Assembly: GCF_004768545.1 (NCBI RefSeq)
Contig: NZ_CP038634.1
Span: 496,001 to 560,000 of the forward strand
Length of the DNA stretch: 64,000 nucleotides
Origin: Cupriavidus oxalaticus
GTDB lineage: Bacteria; Pseudomonadota; Gammaproteobacteria; Burkholderiales; Burkholderiaceae
Direction: 5' to 3'
Shown: piece after piece, positions 14,777-23,387 of the stretch
Layout: each line of letters begins with the position of its first letter
Numbering within the stretch: position 1 is the stretch's first letter
Position numbers and translations under genes: made by a program
The notes under the pieces: generated by a model
Told to the model about the DNA's origin: nothing
What the model saw: the letters and a program-made list of their open reading frames with translations, nothing else
The model's database searches: none

Positions 14777-17271
14777 GCGCAGCCTCCGGCATGCCCCCCT
14801 CGTCCCCCACGCCACCCACGCGCCCCTCGGCCCCGCGGCGCTTCACGCTGCCCGGCGCGCGCCTGGCGCTGGCGCTGTGGCTGGTCGCGCTGCTGGCGTG
14901 CGCGGCGGTGGTCAGCCGCACCAGCTTCACCGCCGACCTGTCCGCCTTCCTGCCGCGGCTGCCGAGCGCCGAGCAGCAGTTGCTGGTCAGCCAGTTGCGC
15001 GACGGGCTGGTCTCGCGGCTGATCCTGGTCGGCATCGAAGGCGGCGACGCCGATGGCCGCGCGGCGGTCTCGCGCGCGATGGCGGCGCAGTTGCGGCGCG
15101 ATCCGCGCTTCACCGCGATCCAGAACGGCGAGCCGTTGAACCAGGACGCCGACCGCAAATACGTCTACGAACACCGCTACCTGCTCAGCCCGACAGTCAC
15201 GCCGGAGCGTTTCAGCGAGCACGGCCTGGCGCATGCCGTGAACGATTCGTTCGAGCTGCTGGCCTCGTCGGCCGGCCTCTTCACCAAGGCACTGCTGCCC
15301 CGCGACCCCACCGGCGAGGTCGCCGCGCTGCTGACTCAGCTCGACGCCGGCCAGCGCCCCCAGCTGCATGCCGGCGCCTGGACCTCGCGCGACGGCAAGC
15401 GCGCGGTGCTGCTGGCGCAGAGCGCGGCCTCGGGTTCGGATACGGACGCGCAGGCGCAGGCCATCGACGCAATCCGCGATGCCTTTGCCAAGGCCGCGGC
15501 AAACGGCCCCTATCAGCTCGCGATGACCGGCCCCGGAGTCTTCTCCGTCAAGTCGCGCGACACCATCCGGCACGACGTCGAGCGCCTGTCGACCATCGGC
15601 GTGGCCATCATCGTCACGCTGCTGCTGGCGGTCTACCGTTCGGTGCCGCTGCTGGTGCTGGGGCTGGTGCCGGTACTGAGCGGCGCGCTGGCCGGCATCG
15701 CGGCGGTGAGCCTGGGTTTTGGCGGCACCGTGCACGGGCTGACGCTGGGCTTCGGCACCACGCTGATCGGCGAGGCGGTCGACTATTCGATCTACCTGTT
15801 CGTGCAGTCGGCGCAATACACGCGCAACGGCCAGCGCGACAACCGCGCCTGGCTGGGCGGGTTCTGGCCCACGGTGCGGCTGGGCGTGCTGACCTCGGTG
15901 TGCGGTTTTGCCTCGCTGCTGCTGTCGGGCTTTCCGGGACTGGCGCAGCTTGGGCTGTATTCGATCGCAGGGCTCGCGACGGCGGCGCTGGTGACGCGCT
16001 TCGTGCTGCCGCAGCTGGTGCCCGCCACGCTGCACCTGCGCGACGTGACGCCGCTGGGACGCCGCCTGGCATGGCTGGCCGAGCGTGCCCACCGGCTGCG
16101 CTGGCTGGTGCTCGTACTGGTGGTCGCGGCAAGCACCGTGCTGGCGATGCATCGCGGCACGCTGTGGGGCCGCGAGCTGGCCGGGCTGAGCCCGGTGCCC
16201 GCGAGCGAACAGGCCCTCGACGCCTCGCTGCGCGCCGACCTGGGCGCGCCCGACGTGCGCTTCCTGGTGGTGCTGTCCGGGCCCGACCAGGAAAGCGTGC
16301 TGCAGGGCGCGGAGCGCGTGGCCCACGAACTCGACCCGCTGGTGGCGCAGAACTTCATCGGCGGCTATGAAAGCCCCGCGCGCTACCTGCCCAGCGACGC
16401 GACCCAGCGCGCGCGCCAGGCCAGCCTGCCGCCGCCCGCCGAGCTGGCGCAGCGGCTGCGCGCGGCCGTCGCCGGCCAGCCGGTGCGCGCCGACCTGTTC
16501 GCACCGTTCCTGGCCGAAGCCGAGCAAGCGCGCGCGGGCCCGCTGCTGCGGCGCGAAGACCTGCGCGGCACGTCGATGGCGCTGGCGGTCGATGCGCTGC
16601 TGACGCATCGCGACGGGCGCTGGAGCGCGACGCTGCCGCTGCGCGCCCCGGCCATGGCAAATGCCGCCAAGGGTAGCGGCGACGGCGTCGACAGTGCCGC
16701 GGTGCGCGCCGCCGTTGCCCGCGCCGACGTGCCCGATACGCTGTTCGTTGACCTCAAGGGCGAGTCCGACCGCCTCTACGCCGGCTACCTGCGCGAGGCG
16801 CTGCTGCTGTCGCTGGCGGGCCTGCTGGCGATCGTGGCGCTGCTGGCGATCGCGCTGCGCTCGCCGCGCCGCGTGGCGGCCACGGTACTGCCGCTGGCGG
16901 CCGCCGCGGTGGTCGTGCTGGGCGGGCTGGCCGCACTGGGCCAGCCGCTGACGCTGCTGCACCTGGTGGGCCTGTTGCTGCTGGTGGCAGTCGGCTCGAA
17001 CTACGCGCTATTCTTCAATGGCGCTTCAGCGGGCCAGCCTGGCGCGGCCCATTCGCCGCACACGCTGGTCTCCCTGCTGCTCGCAAACCTGACGACGGTG
17101 TCCGCCTTCGGCCTGCTGGCGCTGTCGAGCCTGCCATTGCTGCGGGCGTTCGGCCTGACAGTCGGCCCCGGCGCCATCCTGGCGCTGTGGTTCTCGGCAA
17201 TCCTGGCGCGGCCCGCCACCTCCGGCAATGCCGGAAATGCCGGGACCGGTCAGGCCGGGAGTACGACATGA
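14773..17271 (+). CDS. MMPL/RND-type lipid exporter
   Basis: An 832-residue inner-membrane protein with two repeats of a large periplasmic loop plus a bundle of transmembrane helices. One helix lies near residue 35-52; blocks follow at about 270-420 (IGVAIIVTLLLAVYRSVPLL; GLTLGFGTTLIGEAVDYSIY) and about 670-820 (LLLSLAGLLAIVALLAIAL; LLLLVAVGSNYALFFNG). The acidic and tyrosine residues in GEAVDYSIY and GSNYALFF lie where the proton-relay residues of MMPL proteins are found. It resembles the exporter of aryl-polyene clusters and should flip or extract the lipid product to the LolA-like carrier. Tight overlaps with both neighbours. Confidence 0.88.
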   Translation: MSAASGMPPSSPTPPTRPSAPRRFTLPGARLALALWLVALLACAAVVSRTSFTADLSAFLPRLPSAEQQLLVSQLRDGLVSRLILVGIEGGDADGRAAVSRAMAAQLRRDPRFTAIQNGEPLNQDADRKYVYEHRYLLSPTVTPERFSEHGLAHAVNDSFELLASSAGLFTKALLPRDPTGEVAALLTQLDAGQRPQLHAGAWTSRDGKRAVLLAQSAASGSDTDAQAQAIDAIRDAFAKAAANGPYQLAMTGPGVFSVKSRDTIRHDVERLSTIGVAIIVTLLLAVYRSVPLLVLGLVPVLSGALAGIAAVSLGFGGTVHGLTLGFGTTLIGEAVDYSIYLFVQSAQYTRNGQRDNRAWLGGFWPTVRLGVLTSVCGFASLLLSGFPGLAQLGLYSIAGLATAALVTRFVLPQLVPATLHLRDVTPLGRRLAWLAERAHRLRWLVLVLVVAASTVLAMHRGTLWGRELAGLSPVPASEQALDASLRADLGAPDVRFLVVLSGPDQESVLQGAERVAHELDPLVAQNFIGGYESPARYLPSDATQRARQASLPPPAELAQRLRAAVAGQPVRADLFAPFLAEAEQARAGPLLRREDLRGTSMALAVDALLTHRDGRWSATLPLRAPAMANAAKGSGDGVDSAAVRAAVARADVPDTLFVDLKGESDRLYAGYLREALLLSLAGLLAIVALLAIALRSPRRVAATVLPLAAAAVVVLGGLAALGQPLTLLHLVGLLLLVAVGSNYALFFNGASAGQPGAAHSPHTLVSLLLANLTTVSAFGLLALSSLPLLRAFGLTVGPGAILALWFSAILARPATSGNAGNAGTGQAGSTT

Positions 17272-18152
17272 ACCGCTTTTCCGCATCCGGCGGCGCCTGG
17301 CACGACACGCCGCCAAGCCGCCCGTGGCGCCCCAGCCCGCTGCTGTATGGCGCAGCCGCGGTCCACGTGGCCGGCATCGGCGCCATGCTCACGCATCCCG
17401 GCAGCATCGTCCCCGCATTGGCAGGCATTGCCGCCACCCACGCGGCGATGTGCGCCGGCGGCTTGTGGCCGCGCAGCACGTGGCTGGGGCCAAACCTGCT
17501 GCGGCTGCCGCCGTCGGCACAGGATTGCGTCGCGCTGACCTTCGACGATGGTCCCAATCCGGCGCTGACGCCGCGCGTGCTCGACCTGCTCGACCGGCAC
17601 GGCGCGCGCGCCACCTTCTTCTGCGTCGGCGAGCGCGCCGCGGCGCATCCGGCGCTGGTGCGCGAGATCGTGCGCCGCGGCCATGCGGTGGAAAACCACA
17701 GCATGCATCACCGCCTGCATTTCTCCGTTTTCGGACCGGGCCGGATGCTGCGCGACATCGGCGCGGCGCAGCAGGTGCTGGGCGACCTCACCGGGCAGGC
17801 GCCGCGCTTCTTCCGCGCGCCGGCCGGGCTGCGCAACCCGTTCCTGGAACCGGTGCTGTGCCGCCTCGGGCTCCAGCTGGCGGCGTGGACGCGACGCGGC
17901 TTCGATACCCGCTCCGGCGACATCGCGGCGCGCGTGGAACAACGCCTGACCGGCAAACTCGCGGGCCGCGACATCCTGCTGCTGCATGACGGCAATCCCG
18001 GCTTCGATCCGGCCGGCAATCCGCACTGCACGACGGTGCTGCCGCCCCTGCTTGCCGCCATCGACCGGGCGGGCCTGCGCTGCGTGACGCTGTGCGCAGC
18101 GATGGAATCAGGGCATGCCGACAGCGGTACCGGACAGTCGCCGACAAACTGA
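17268..18152 (+). CDS. NodB-type polysaccharide deacetylase with N-terminal membrane segments
   Basis: A 294-residue protein. Two hydrophobic segments come first (about residues 27-70), then a NodB-homology domain: motif 1 VALTFDDGPNPALTP (the two Asp are base and metal ligand), ATFFCVGERA, the metal-binding motif ENHSMHHRLHF, RFFRAPAGLRNP, and a late catalytic-His motif LLLHDGNPGF. It would remove an N- or O-acetyl group from a sugar on a membrane lipid. It sits inside the polyene-like operon (ATGA overlap with the exporter gene), suggesting it trims the sugar added by the locus glycosyltransferase. That coupling is inference; I do not recall it as a standard aryl-polyene gene. Confidence 0.85.
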   Translation: MNRFSASGGAWHDTPPSRPWRPSPLLYGAAAVHVAGIGAMLTHPGSIVPALAGIAATHAAMCAGGLWPRSTWLGPNLLRLPPSAQDCVALTFDDGPNPALTPRVLDLLDRHGARATFFCVGERAAAHPALVREIVRRGHAVENHSMHHRLHFSVFGPGRMLRDIGAAQQVLGDLTGQAPRFFRAPAGLRNPFLEPVLCRLGLQLAAWTRRGFDTRSGDIAARVEQRLTGKLAGRDILLLHDGNPGFDPAGNPHCTTVLPPLLAAIDRAGLRCVTLCAAMESGHADSGTGQSPTN

Positions 18153-18201
18153 CCGGCCCCGGCTTGTTACAATTAGACCACCCCCAAGATTCCGCAAAGC
18201 C

Positions 18202-19404
18202 TTGTCTCCGCTACTGTTTTCCCACTTCACGGCCACCAGCTGCATCGGTACCGGCGCAGACGCGACTTTGTCGGCACTGCGCGCGCGGCGTGGCGGCCTG
18301 GCTCCGTGCCAGTTTGGCGACGTGCGCCTGGACACCTATGTCGGTGAAGTACCCGGACTGGATGCGGTGACGCTGCCTGCGCACCTGTCGCACTTCGACT
18401 GCCGCAACAACCGCCTGGCATGGCTTGGGCTGGAAGCAGACCATTTCGCCGAACGCGTACGCGAGGCCGCGGCGCGCTATGGCGCGGACCGCATCGGTGT
18501 CTTTCTCGGCACCAGCACCGCCGGCGTGCTGCAGACGGAACTGGGCTATCGGCAGCGCGATCCAGATACCGGTGCGCTGCCGGCGGGCTTCCACTACGGC
18601 GGCACGCACAACCCCTATTCCCTGCCGGGCTTCGTGCGGGAGTATCTCGGCGTTGGCGGCCCGGCAGCGGCGGTTTCGTCGGCATGCTCGTCCGGCGCCA
18701 AGGTCTTCAGCTCGGCCCGGCGCATGATCGAAGCAGGATTGATCGACGCGGCCGTCGTCGGCGGCGTCGATTCGCTGTGCCACACCACGCTGTATGGCTT
18801 CAATTCGCTGGAGCTGCTGTCGGCGCAGCCGTGCCGCCCGTACGACGTCGCGCGCAACGGCATCTCGATTGGCGAGGGCGCGGCCTTCGGGCTGCTCGAG
18901 CGCGCCCCGGATGCGCCGGATGCCGATGCCATCCTGCTGGCCGGCATCGGCGAGTCGAGCGACGCCCACCATATGTCGACCCCGCACCCGGAAGGGCTCG
19001 GTGCCCGCCTGGCGATGGAACAGGCGCTGGCCAGCGCCGGCATCGCTGCCGCACAGGTCGGCTACGTCAACCTGCATGGCACCGCCACGCGCAGCAACGA
19101 CGCCGCCGAGGCGCTGGCCATGGCCGCGGTGCTGCCCGGTACGCCATGCAGTTCGACCAAGGGCGCGACCGGCCATGCGCTTGGCGCCGCCGGCGCACTG
19201 GAGGCCGTGATCTGCGCCCTGGCATTGCGCCATGGCCTGCTGCCGGCCGGCATCAACACCACGCAGCCGGATCCGGCGCTGGGCGTGAACTACCAGCTTA
19301 TGAGCCGCGACGCGCCGCTGCGCTATGCCATGAGCAATGCATTCGGCTTCGGCGGTTCCAACTGCAGCCTGCTGTTCGCGCGCGCGGACGCGGCGTTTCA
19401 CTGA
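18202..19404 (+). CDS. FabF-type beta-ketoacyl-ACP synthase
   Basis: About 400 residues with an intact KS triad: Cys in SSACSSGAKVF, His in NLHGTATRSND and His in TKGATGHALGAAG. It elongates ACP-bound chains with malonyl-ACP. The N terminus is uncertain. A TTG at 18202 gives LSPLLFSHFTATSC, which matches how related polyene ketosynthases begin; an ATG at 18115 is in frame but would overlap the deacetylase gene and add a Pro/Arg-rich tail. I prefer 18202. The KS-like partner gene follows after 9 bp, the usual KS/chain-length-factor arrangement. Confidence 0.85.
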   Translation: MSPLLFSHFTATSCIGTGADATLSALRARRGGLAPCQFGDVRLDTYVGEVPGLDAVTLPAHLSHFDCRNNRLAWLGLEADHFAERVREAAARYGADRIGVFLGTSTAGVLQTELGYRQRDPDTGALPAGFHYGGTHNPYSLPGFVREYLGVGGPAAAVSSACSSGAKVFSSARRMIEAGLIDAAVVGGVDSLCHTTLYGFNSLELLSAQPCRPYDVARNGISIGEGAAFGLLERAPDAPDADAILLAGIGESSDAHHMSTPHPEGLGARLAMEQALASAGIAAAQVGYVNLHGTATRSNDAAEALAMAAVLPGTPCSSTKGATGHALGAAGALEAVICALALRHGLLPAGINTTQPDPALGVNYQLMSRDAPLRYAMSNAFGFGGSNCSLLFARADAAFH

Positions 19405-19413
19405 GCCAGCGCC

Positions 19414-20238
19414 ATGCCGCAACCCGCTTTGCACCCCGTTTTTATCGAAAGCATCGGCCTGCTCGGCCCGGGCATGAGTGGCTGGGACGCAGCGCGCGAA
19501 GTGCTGGCGGGCCGCGCGTCCTACACGCACGCGCCGACCGAACTGCCGCCGCCCGCAGGGCTGCCGCCCGCGGAGCGCCGGCGCACCGGCCCGACCGTGC
19601 GCCTGGCGCTGGGCGTGGGCCAGCAGGCCGTCGCCGCCAGCGGCCTCGATGCCGCGCAGCTGCCGACGATCTTTACCTCGTCGAGCGCCGACGGCCACAA
19701 TTTCCACGCGATCTGCGAAGCGCTGGCCGAGCCGGATCCGCTGATGTCGCCGACGCGCTTCCACAACTCCGTCCACAACGCCACCGCCGGCTACTGGGCG
19801 ATCGCGGCCGGGGCGATGCGCACCTCCAACGTGCTGTGCGCGATGGACGGCAGCTTCGGCGCCGGCCTGCTCGAATGCGCGCTGCAGGTGGCGGGAGATG
19901 CCGAGCCCTGCCTGCTGATTGCCTACGACACCGGCTACCCCGAGCCGCTGCACAGCCATCGGCTCATCCCCGACCCGTTCGGTGTGGCGCTGCTGATGAC
20001 GCCGCAGCCCACGCCGCAGACGCTGGCGCAGATCGAGGTCTCGCTGACGCAGGCCGGCGCCGATACGATGCCGGATGCCGCGCTGGAAGCGCTGCGCAAG
20101 TCGGCACCGGCCGCGCGCGCGCTGCCGCTGCTGGCCGCCATCGCACGCGGCGACACCGGCACGGTGGTGCTCGATTACCTCGACAGGCTGCAGATCCGGG
20201 CCAATGTGGCCAGCCTCGGCACCGTGACCAGGGCCTGA
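19414..20238 (+). CDS. Ketosynthase-like partner (chain-length-factor type, Ketoacyl-synt_2)
   Basis: A 274-residue protein resembling only the N-terminal half of a ketosynthase (Pfam Ketoacyl-synt_2 type). Where a KS has its catalytic Cys it shows SFGAGLLECALQ, and the FHNSVHNATAGYWAIA segment is typical of the family. It probably forms a heterodimer with the preceding ketosynthase and helps set chain length, as in aryl-polyene systems (ApeC/ApeO pair). It lies 9 bp after the KS gene and 4 bp before the dehydratase gene. That it is catalytically inactive is inferred from the missing Cys-His-His triad. Confidence 0.8.
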   Translation: MPQPALHPVFIESIGLLGPGMSGWDAAREVLAGRASYTHAPTELPPPAGLPPAERRRTGPTVRLALGVGQQAVAASGLDAAQLPTIFTSSSADGHNFHAICEALAEPDPLMSPTRFHNSVHNATAGYWAIAAGAMRTSNVLCAMDGSFGAGLLECALQVAGDAEPCLLIAYDTGYPEPLHSHRLIPDPFGVALLMTPQPTPQTLAQIEVSLTQAGADTMPDAALEALRKSAPAARALPLLAAIARGDTGTVVLDYLDRLQIRANVASLGTVTRA

Positions 20239-20242
20239 CGCC

Positions 20243-20719
20243 GTGAAGCTGCCCGCCTTCGTGCGCGACCGCGACTGGATTGCGGCGCGCATTCCGCACC
20301 AGGGCACGATGTGCCTGCTCGACGGTGTGCTGGACTGGGATGAAAACGTGGTGCGTTGCGTGTCCGGCACGCATGCGCGGGCGGACAACCCGCTGCGGGC
20401 GCAGGGACGGCTCGCGGCGGTCTGCGGCATCGAATACGCGGCACAGGCGATGGCCGTGCACGGCGCGCTGCTGGCGGCGCAGGAAGACAGCCCTTCGCGC
20501 CCGCGCTCCGGCTACCTGGCGTCGGTGCGCAAGCTCGAACTGCTGGTGGAGAGGCTGGACGATATCGACGCGCCGCTGCTGGTCGAAGCGCGGCGCGTCA
20601 GCGGCGAAGGCGCCAGCGTGCTGTACGCCTTCACCGTCAGCGCGGACGGGCGGAGCTTGCTGTCAGGCCGGGCAGCGGTGATTCTCGATGCCGCCCGGCA
20701 TGGCTCGCACGCCGGCTGA
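20243..20719 (+). CDS. Hot-dog 3-hydroxyacyl-ACP dehydratase (ApeP-like)
   Basis: A 158-residue single hot-dog protein with GTG start (20243). IPHQGTMCLLDGVLDWD near the N terminus holds the His expected at the active site of ApeP-type dehydratases, and CGIEYAAQAMAVHGAL supplies the acidic residue on the central helix. It would be the second dehydratase of the locus after the one fused to the ligase. The operon ends here: the next gene is convergent and starts 18 bp away, so the ketoreductase and second ketosynthase that often follow in aryl-polyene clusters are absent. Confidence 0.8.
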   Translation: MKLPAFVRDRDWIAARIPHQGTMCLLDGVLDWDENVVRCVSGTHARADNPLRAQGRLAAVCGIEYAAQAMAVHGALLAAQEDSPSRPRSGYLASVRKLELLVERLDDIDAPLLVEARRVSGEGASVLYAFTVSADGRSLLSGRAAVILDAARHGSHAG

Positions 20720-20737
20720 AGTGCCGGCAGACGACCC

Positions 20738-22000
20738 TTAGCGAGCGGGCAGGATCTTGCCCGAGACCGTGCCGAAGCCGACGCGGTAGCCCTCGCCCTG
20801 GCAGTAGCCGGTCATGATCACGCTGTCGCCGTCCTGCAGGAAGCCGCGCTGGCTGCCGTCGGCCAGCGTCACCGGCTCGGCGCCATTGCGGGTCAGCTCC
20901 AGCATGCTGCCGTAGGAGTCCGGCGTGGTACCCGAGATCGTGCCCGAGCCCATCAGGTCGCCCACGCGCACATTGCAGCCCGACACCGTGTGGTGCGCCA
21001 GCTGCTGTGCCATGGTCCAGTACATCGCCTTGAAGTTGGTGCGGCAGATCGTGCTCGGCGCGGGCGCTCCTTCCGGCTGCAGCGAGACTTCCAGCGCAAT
21101 GTCATAGGCGTTCTTGTCCTGCTGCTGCAGGTACGCCAGCGGCTGCGGCGATTGCTCGGGATTGTCGCGGCGGAACGGTTCCAGCGCGTCCATCGTCACC
21201 ACCCACGGCGAGATCGAAGTGCCGAAGCCCTTGCTGTTGAACGGCCCCAGCGGCACGTATTCCCACTGCTGGATATCGCGCGCGCTCCAGTCATTGAGCA
21301 GCACCATGCCGAACATATGCGCCGGCGCGTCGGCCGTGCTGACGGGCTCGCCCAGCGCCGACTCCTTGCCGACGATAAAGCCCATCTCCAGTTCGAAATC
21401 CAGCTTGCGGCAGGCGCTGAACACCGGGCGCGCTTCGTTCGGCAGCTTGATCTGGCCGTTCGGGCGATGCAGCGGCGTGCCGCTCACCACCACCGAACTG
21501 GCGCGGCCGTTATAGCCGATGGGGATTTCCAGCCAGTTGGGCAGCAGCGCGTTGTCCGGGTCGCGGAACATGCGGCCGACGTTGGTGGCGTGTTCCTTCG
21601 ACGAATAGAAGTCGGTGTAGCCGGGGATGTCGACCGGCAGGTGCAGCGCCGCGGCGGACATCGGCACCAGCGCCTTGTCGCGCAGCGCTGCGTTGTCGCG
21701 CAGCGCTGCGTCTTCGCCGGACAGCAGCGCGGTCAGGCGCTTGCGGGTTTCGGTCCAGGCGGGCTTGCCGAGGGCGATGAAGCGGTTCAGGGTCGTTCCG
21801 GCGAAAGTGCCCTTTGCTGCGGCGGGCAGAAGGCCGGCATCATCGAGCGCGGCCAGGTCGACGATCTGGTCGCCGATGGCGACGCCGACGCGCGGCGACT
21901 GGCCTTTGACGGAGAACACGCCGTAGGGCAGGTTCTGCAGCGGGAAGTGGGTCTGGCCGTCGTTGGCGCTGTCGATCCAGCTGGTTTGGGGGGCGGTCAT
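20738..22000 (-). CDS. fahA: Fumarylacetoacetase
   Basis: A 420-residue enzyme that hydrolyses fumarylacetoacetate to fumarate and acetoacetate, the last step of tyrosine/homogentisate degradation. The catalytic-His region YTDFYSSKEHATNVGRMFR and the metal-binding FGMVLLNDWSARDIQQWEYV are intact, and the C-terminal DLMGSGTISG is present. GGAG precedes the ATG by 7 nt. It lies 25 bp downstream of hmgA. An 18-bp perfect tandem duplication (21675-21710) adds a second copy of a six-residue AALRDN-like unit in the N-terminal domain, away from the active-site motifs, so the enzyme is probably functional. Confidence 0.95.
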   Translation of the reverse strand: MTAPQTSWIDSANDGQTHFPLQNLPYGVFSVKGQSPRVGVAIGDQIVDLAALDDAGLLPAAAKGTFAGTTLNRFIALGKPAWTETRKRLTALLSGEDAALRDNAALRDKALVPMSAAALHLPVDIPGYTDFYSSKEHATNVGRMFRDPDNALLPNWLEIPIGYNGRASSVVVSGTPLHRPNGQIKLPNEARPVFSACRKLDFELEMGFIVGKESALGEPVSTADAPAHMFGMVLLNDWSARDIQQWEYVPLGPFNSKGFGTSISPWVVTMDALEPFRRDNPEQSPQPLAYLQQQDKNAYDIALEVSLQPEGAPAPSTICRTNFKAMYWTMAQQLAHHTVSGCNVRVGDLMGSGTISGTTPDSYGSMLELTRNGAEPVTLADGSQRGFLQDGDSVIMTGYCQGEGYRVGFGTVSGKILPAR

Positions 22001-22025
22001 TGGTTCACTCCAGGATTTGTCGGGT

Positions 22026-23345
22026 TCAGCGGACGTTCGGGTTGAAATGCTTCTTCAGGCCTTGCCAGCAGGTGTAGTACTCCTGCTGCAGCGAGGCCGA
22101 CTGCGCCGCGTACGGCGTCGGGCGGATCACGCCCGGCGTCTCGAACATGAACGCCATGGTGTTCTCGATGTGGTGCGGCGTCGAGGTATCGGCGGCGCTG
22201 GCCTTCTCGAAGGTCTCGGCATCGGGCCCGTGGCCGCTCATGCAGTTGTGCAGGCTGGCGCCGCCCGGTGCGAAGCCCTCGGCCTTGGCGTCGTAGACGC
22301 CGGTGATCAGGCCCATGAATTCGCTGGCGATATTGCGGTGGAACCAGGGCGGGCGGAACGAATCCTGCATCGCCAGCCAGCGCGGCCCGAAGATGACAAA
22401 GTCGATGGTGTCCACGCCCGGGGTGTCCGACGGCGATTGCAGCACCAAAAAGATCGACGGGTCCGGGTGGTCGAAGCTGATCGAACCGATGGTGTTGAAG
22501 CGGCGCAGGTCGTACTTGTACGGCGCGTAGTTGCCGTGCCAGGCCACCACGTCCAGCGGCGAATGGCCGATCGCGGCGCGCCACAGGTTGCCCTGGAACT
22601 TCGCCACCAGCTCGAAATCGCCCTCGCGGTCTTCATAGCTGGCCACCGGCGACAGGAAGTCGCGCGGGTTGGCCAGGCCGTTGGAGCCGATCACGCCCAG
22701 GTCGGGCAGCTTGAACAGTGCGCCGTAGTTCTCGCAGATATAGCCGCGCGCCTCGCCATCCGGCAGCTCTACGCGGAAACGCACGCCGCGCGGGATCACG
22801 ACGATCTCCTGCGGTTCCACTTCCAGGCGGCCCAGCTCGGTCACCATCAGCAGGCGCCCTTGCTGCGGCACGATCAGCATCTCGCCGTCGGCGTTGTAGA
22901 AGAAGCGGTCCTGCATCGACTGGTTGGCCAGGTACAGGTGGATGCCGCAGCCGCTCATCGCTTCCGGGCCGCCGTTGCCGGCCATGGTGACGATGCCGTC
23001 GACGAAGTCGGTCGGCACCGACGGCATCGCGGGCGGGCTCCAGCGCATCTGGTTGGGCGACGGCGGCACCTGGTCGAAACGGCTCAGGAAACGCGACTGC
23101 TCGACCAGCGTGAACGGCTGGTGCATCGACGCCGGGCGGATGCGGTACAGCCACGAGCGGCGGTTGTGCGCGCGCGGCGCGGTGAAGGCGCTGCCGGACA
23201 GCTGCTCGGCATAGAGGCCATAGGGCGCGCGCTGCGGCGAATTCTGGCCCACGGGCAGCGCACCGGGCAGCGCCTCGGTGGCGAATTCGTTGGCGAAGCC
23301 GGACATGTAGCCGTGCTCGGCGAGCTGGGTGTGCGTGAGGTTCAT
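22026..23345 (-). CDS. hmgA: Homogentisate 1,2-dioxygenase
   Basis: A 439-residue, full-length ring-cleaving dioxygenase that turns homogentisate into maleylacetoacetate with Fe(II) and O2. The iron-ligand region [18 protein letters not shown] (His and Glu ligands) and the downstream [11 protein letters not shown] (His ligand) are intact, as are [20 protein letters not shown] and [15 protein letters not shown]. It is the middle gene of a three-gene operon (FAD hydroxylase, hmgA, fahA). No maleylacetoacetate isomerase gene is present, so that step must be encoded elsewhere or occur non-enzymatically. Confidence 0.96.
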   Translation of the reverse strand: MNLTHTQLAEHGYMSGFANEFATEALPGALPVGQNSPQRAPYGLYAEQLSGSAFTAPRAHNRRSWLYRIRPASMHQPFTLVEQSRFLSRFDQVPPSPNQMRWSPPAMPSVPTDFVDGIVTMAGNGGPEAMSGCGIHLYLANQSMQDRFFYNADGEMLIVPQQGRLLMVTELGRLEVEPQEIVVIPRGVRFRVELPDGEARGYICENYGALFKLPDLGVIGSNGLANPRDFLSPVASYEDREGDFELVAKFQGNLWRAAIGHSPLDVVAWHGNYAPYKYDLRRFNTIGSISFDHPDPSIFLVLQSPSDTPGVDTIDFVIFGPRWLAMQDSFRPPWFHRNIASEFMGLITGVYDAKAEGFAPGGASLHNCMSGHGPDAETFEKASAADTSTPHHIENTMAFMFETPGVIRPTPYAAQSASLQQEYYTCWQGLKKHFNPNVR

Positions 23346-23387
23346 GGTGTCGTCAGCGTTGCGGTGTCGGTCGGGGTTCAGGGACTT

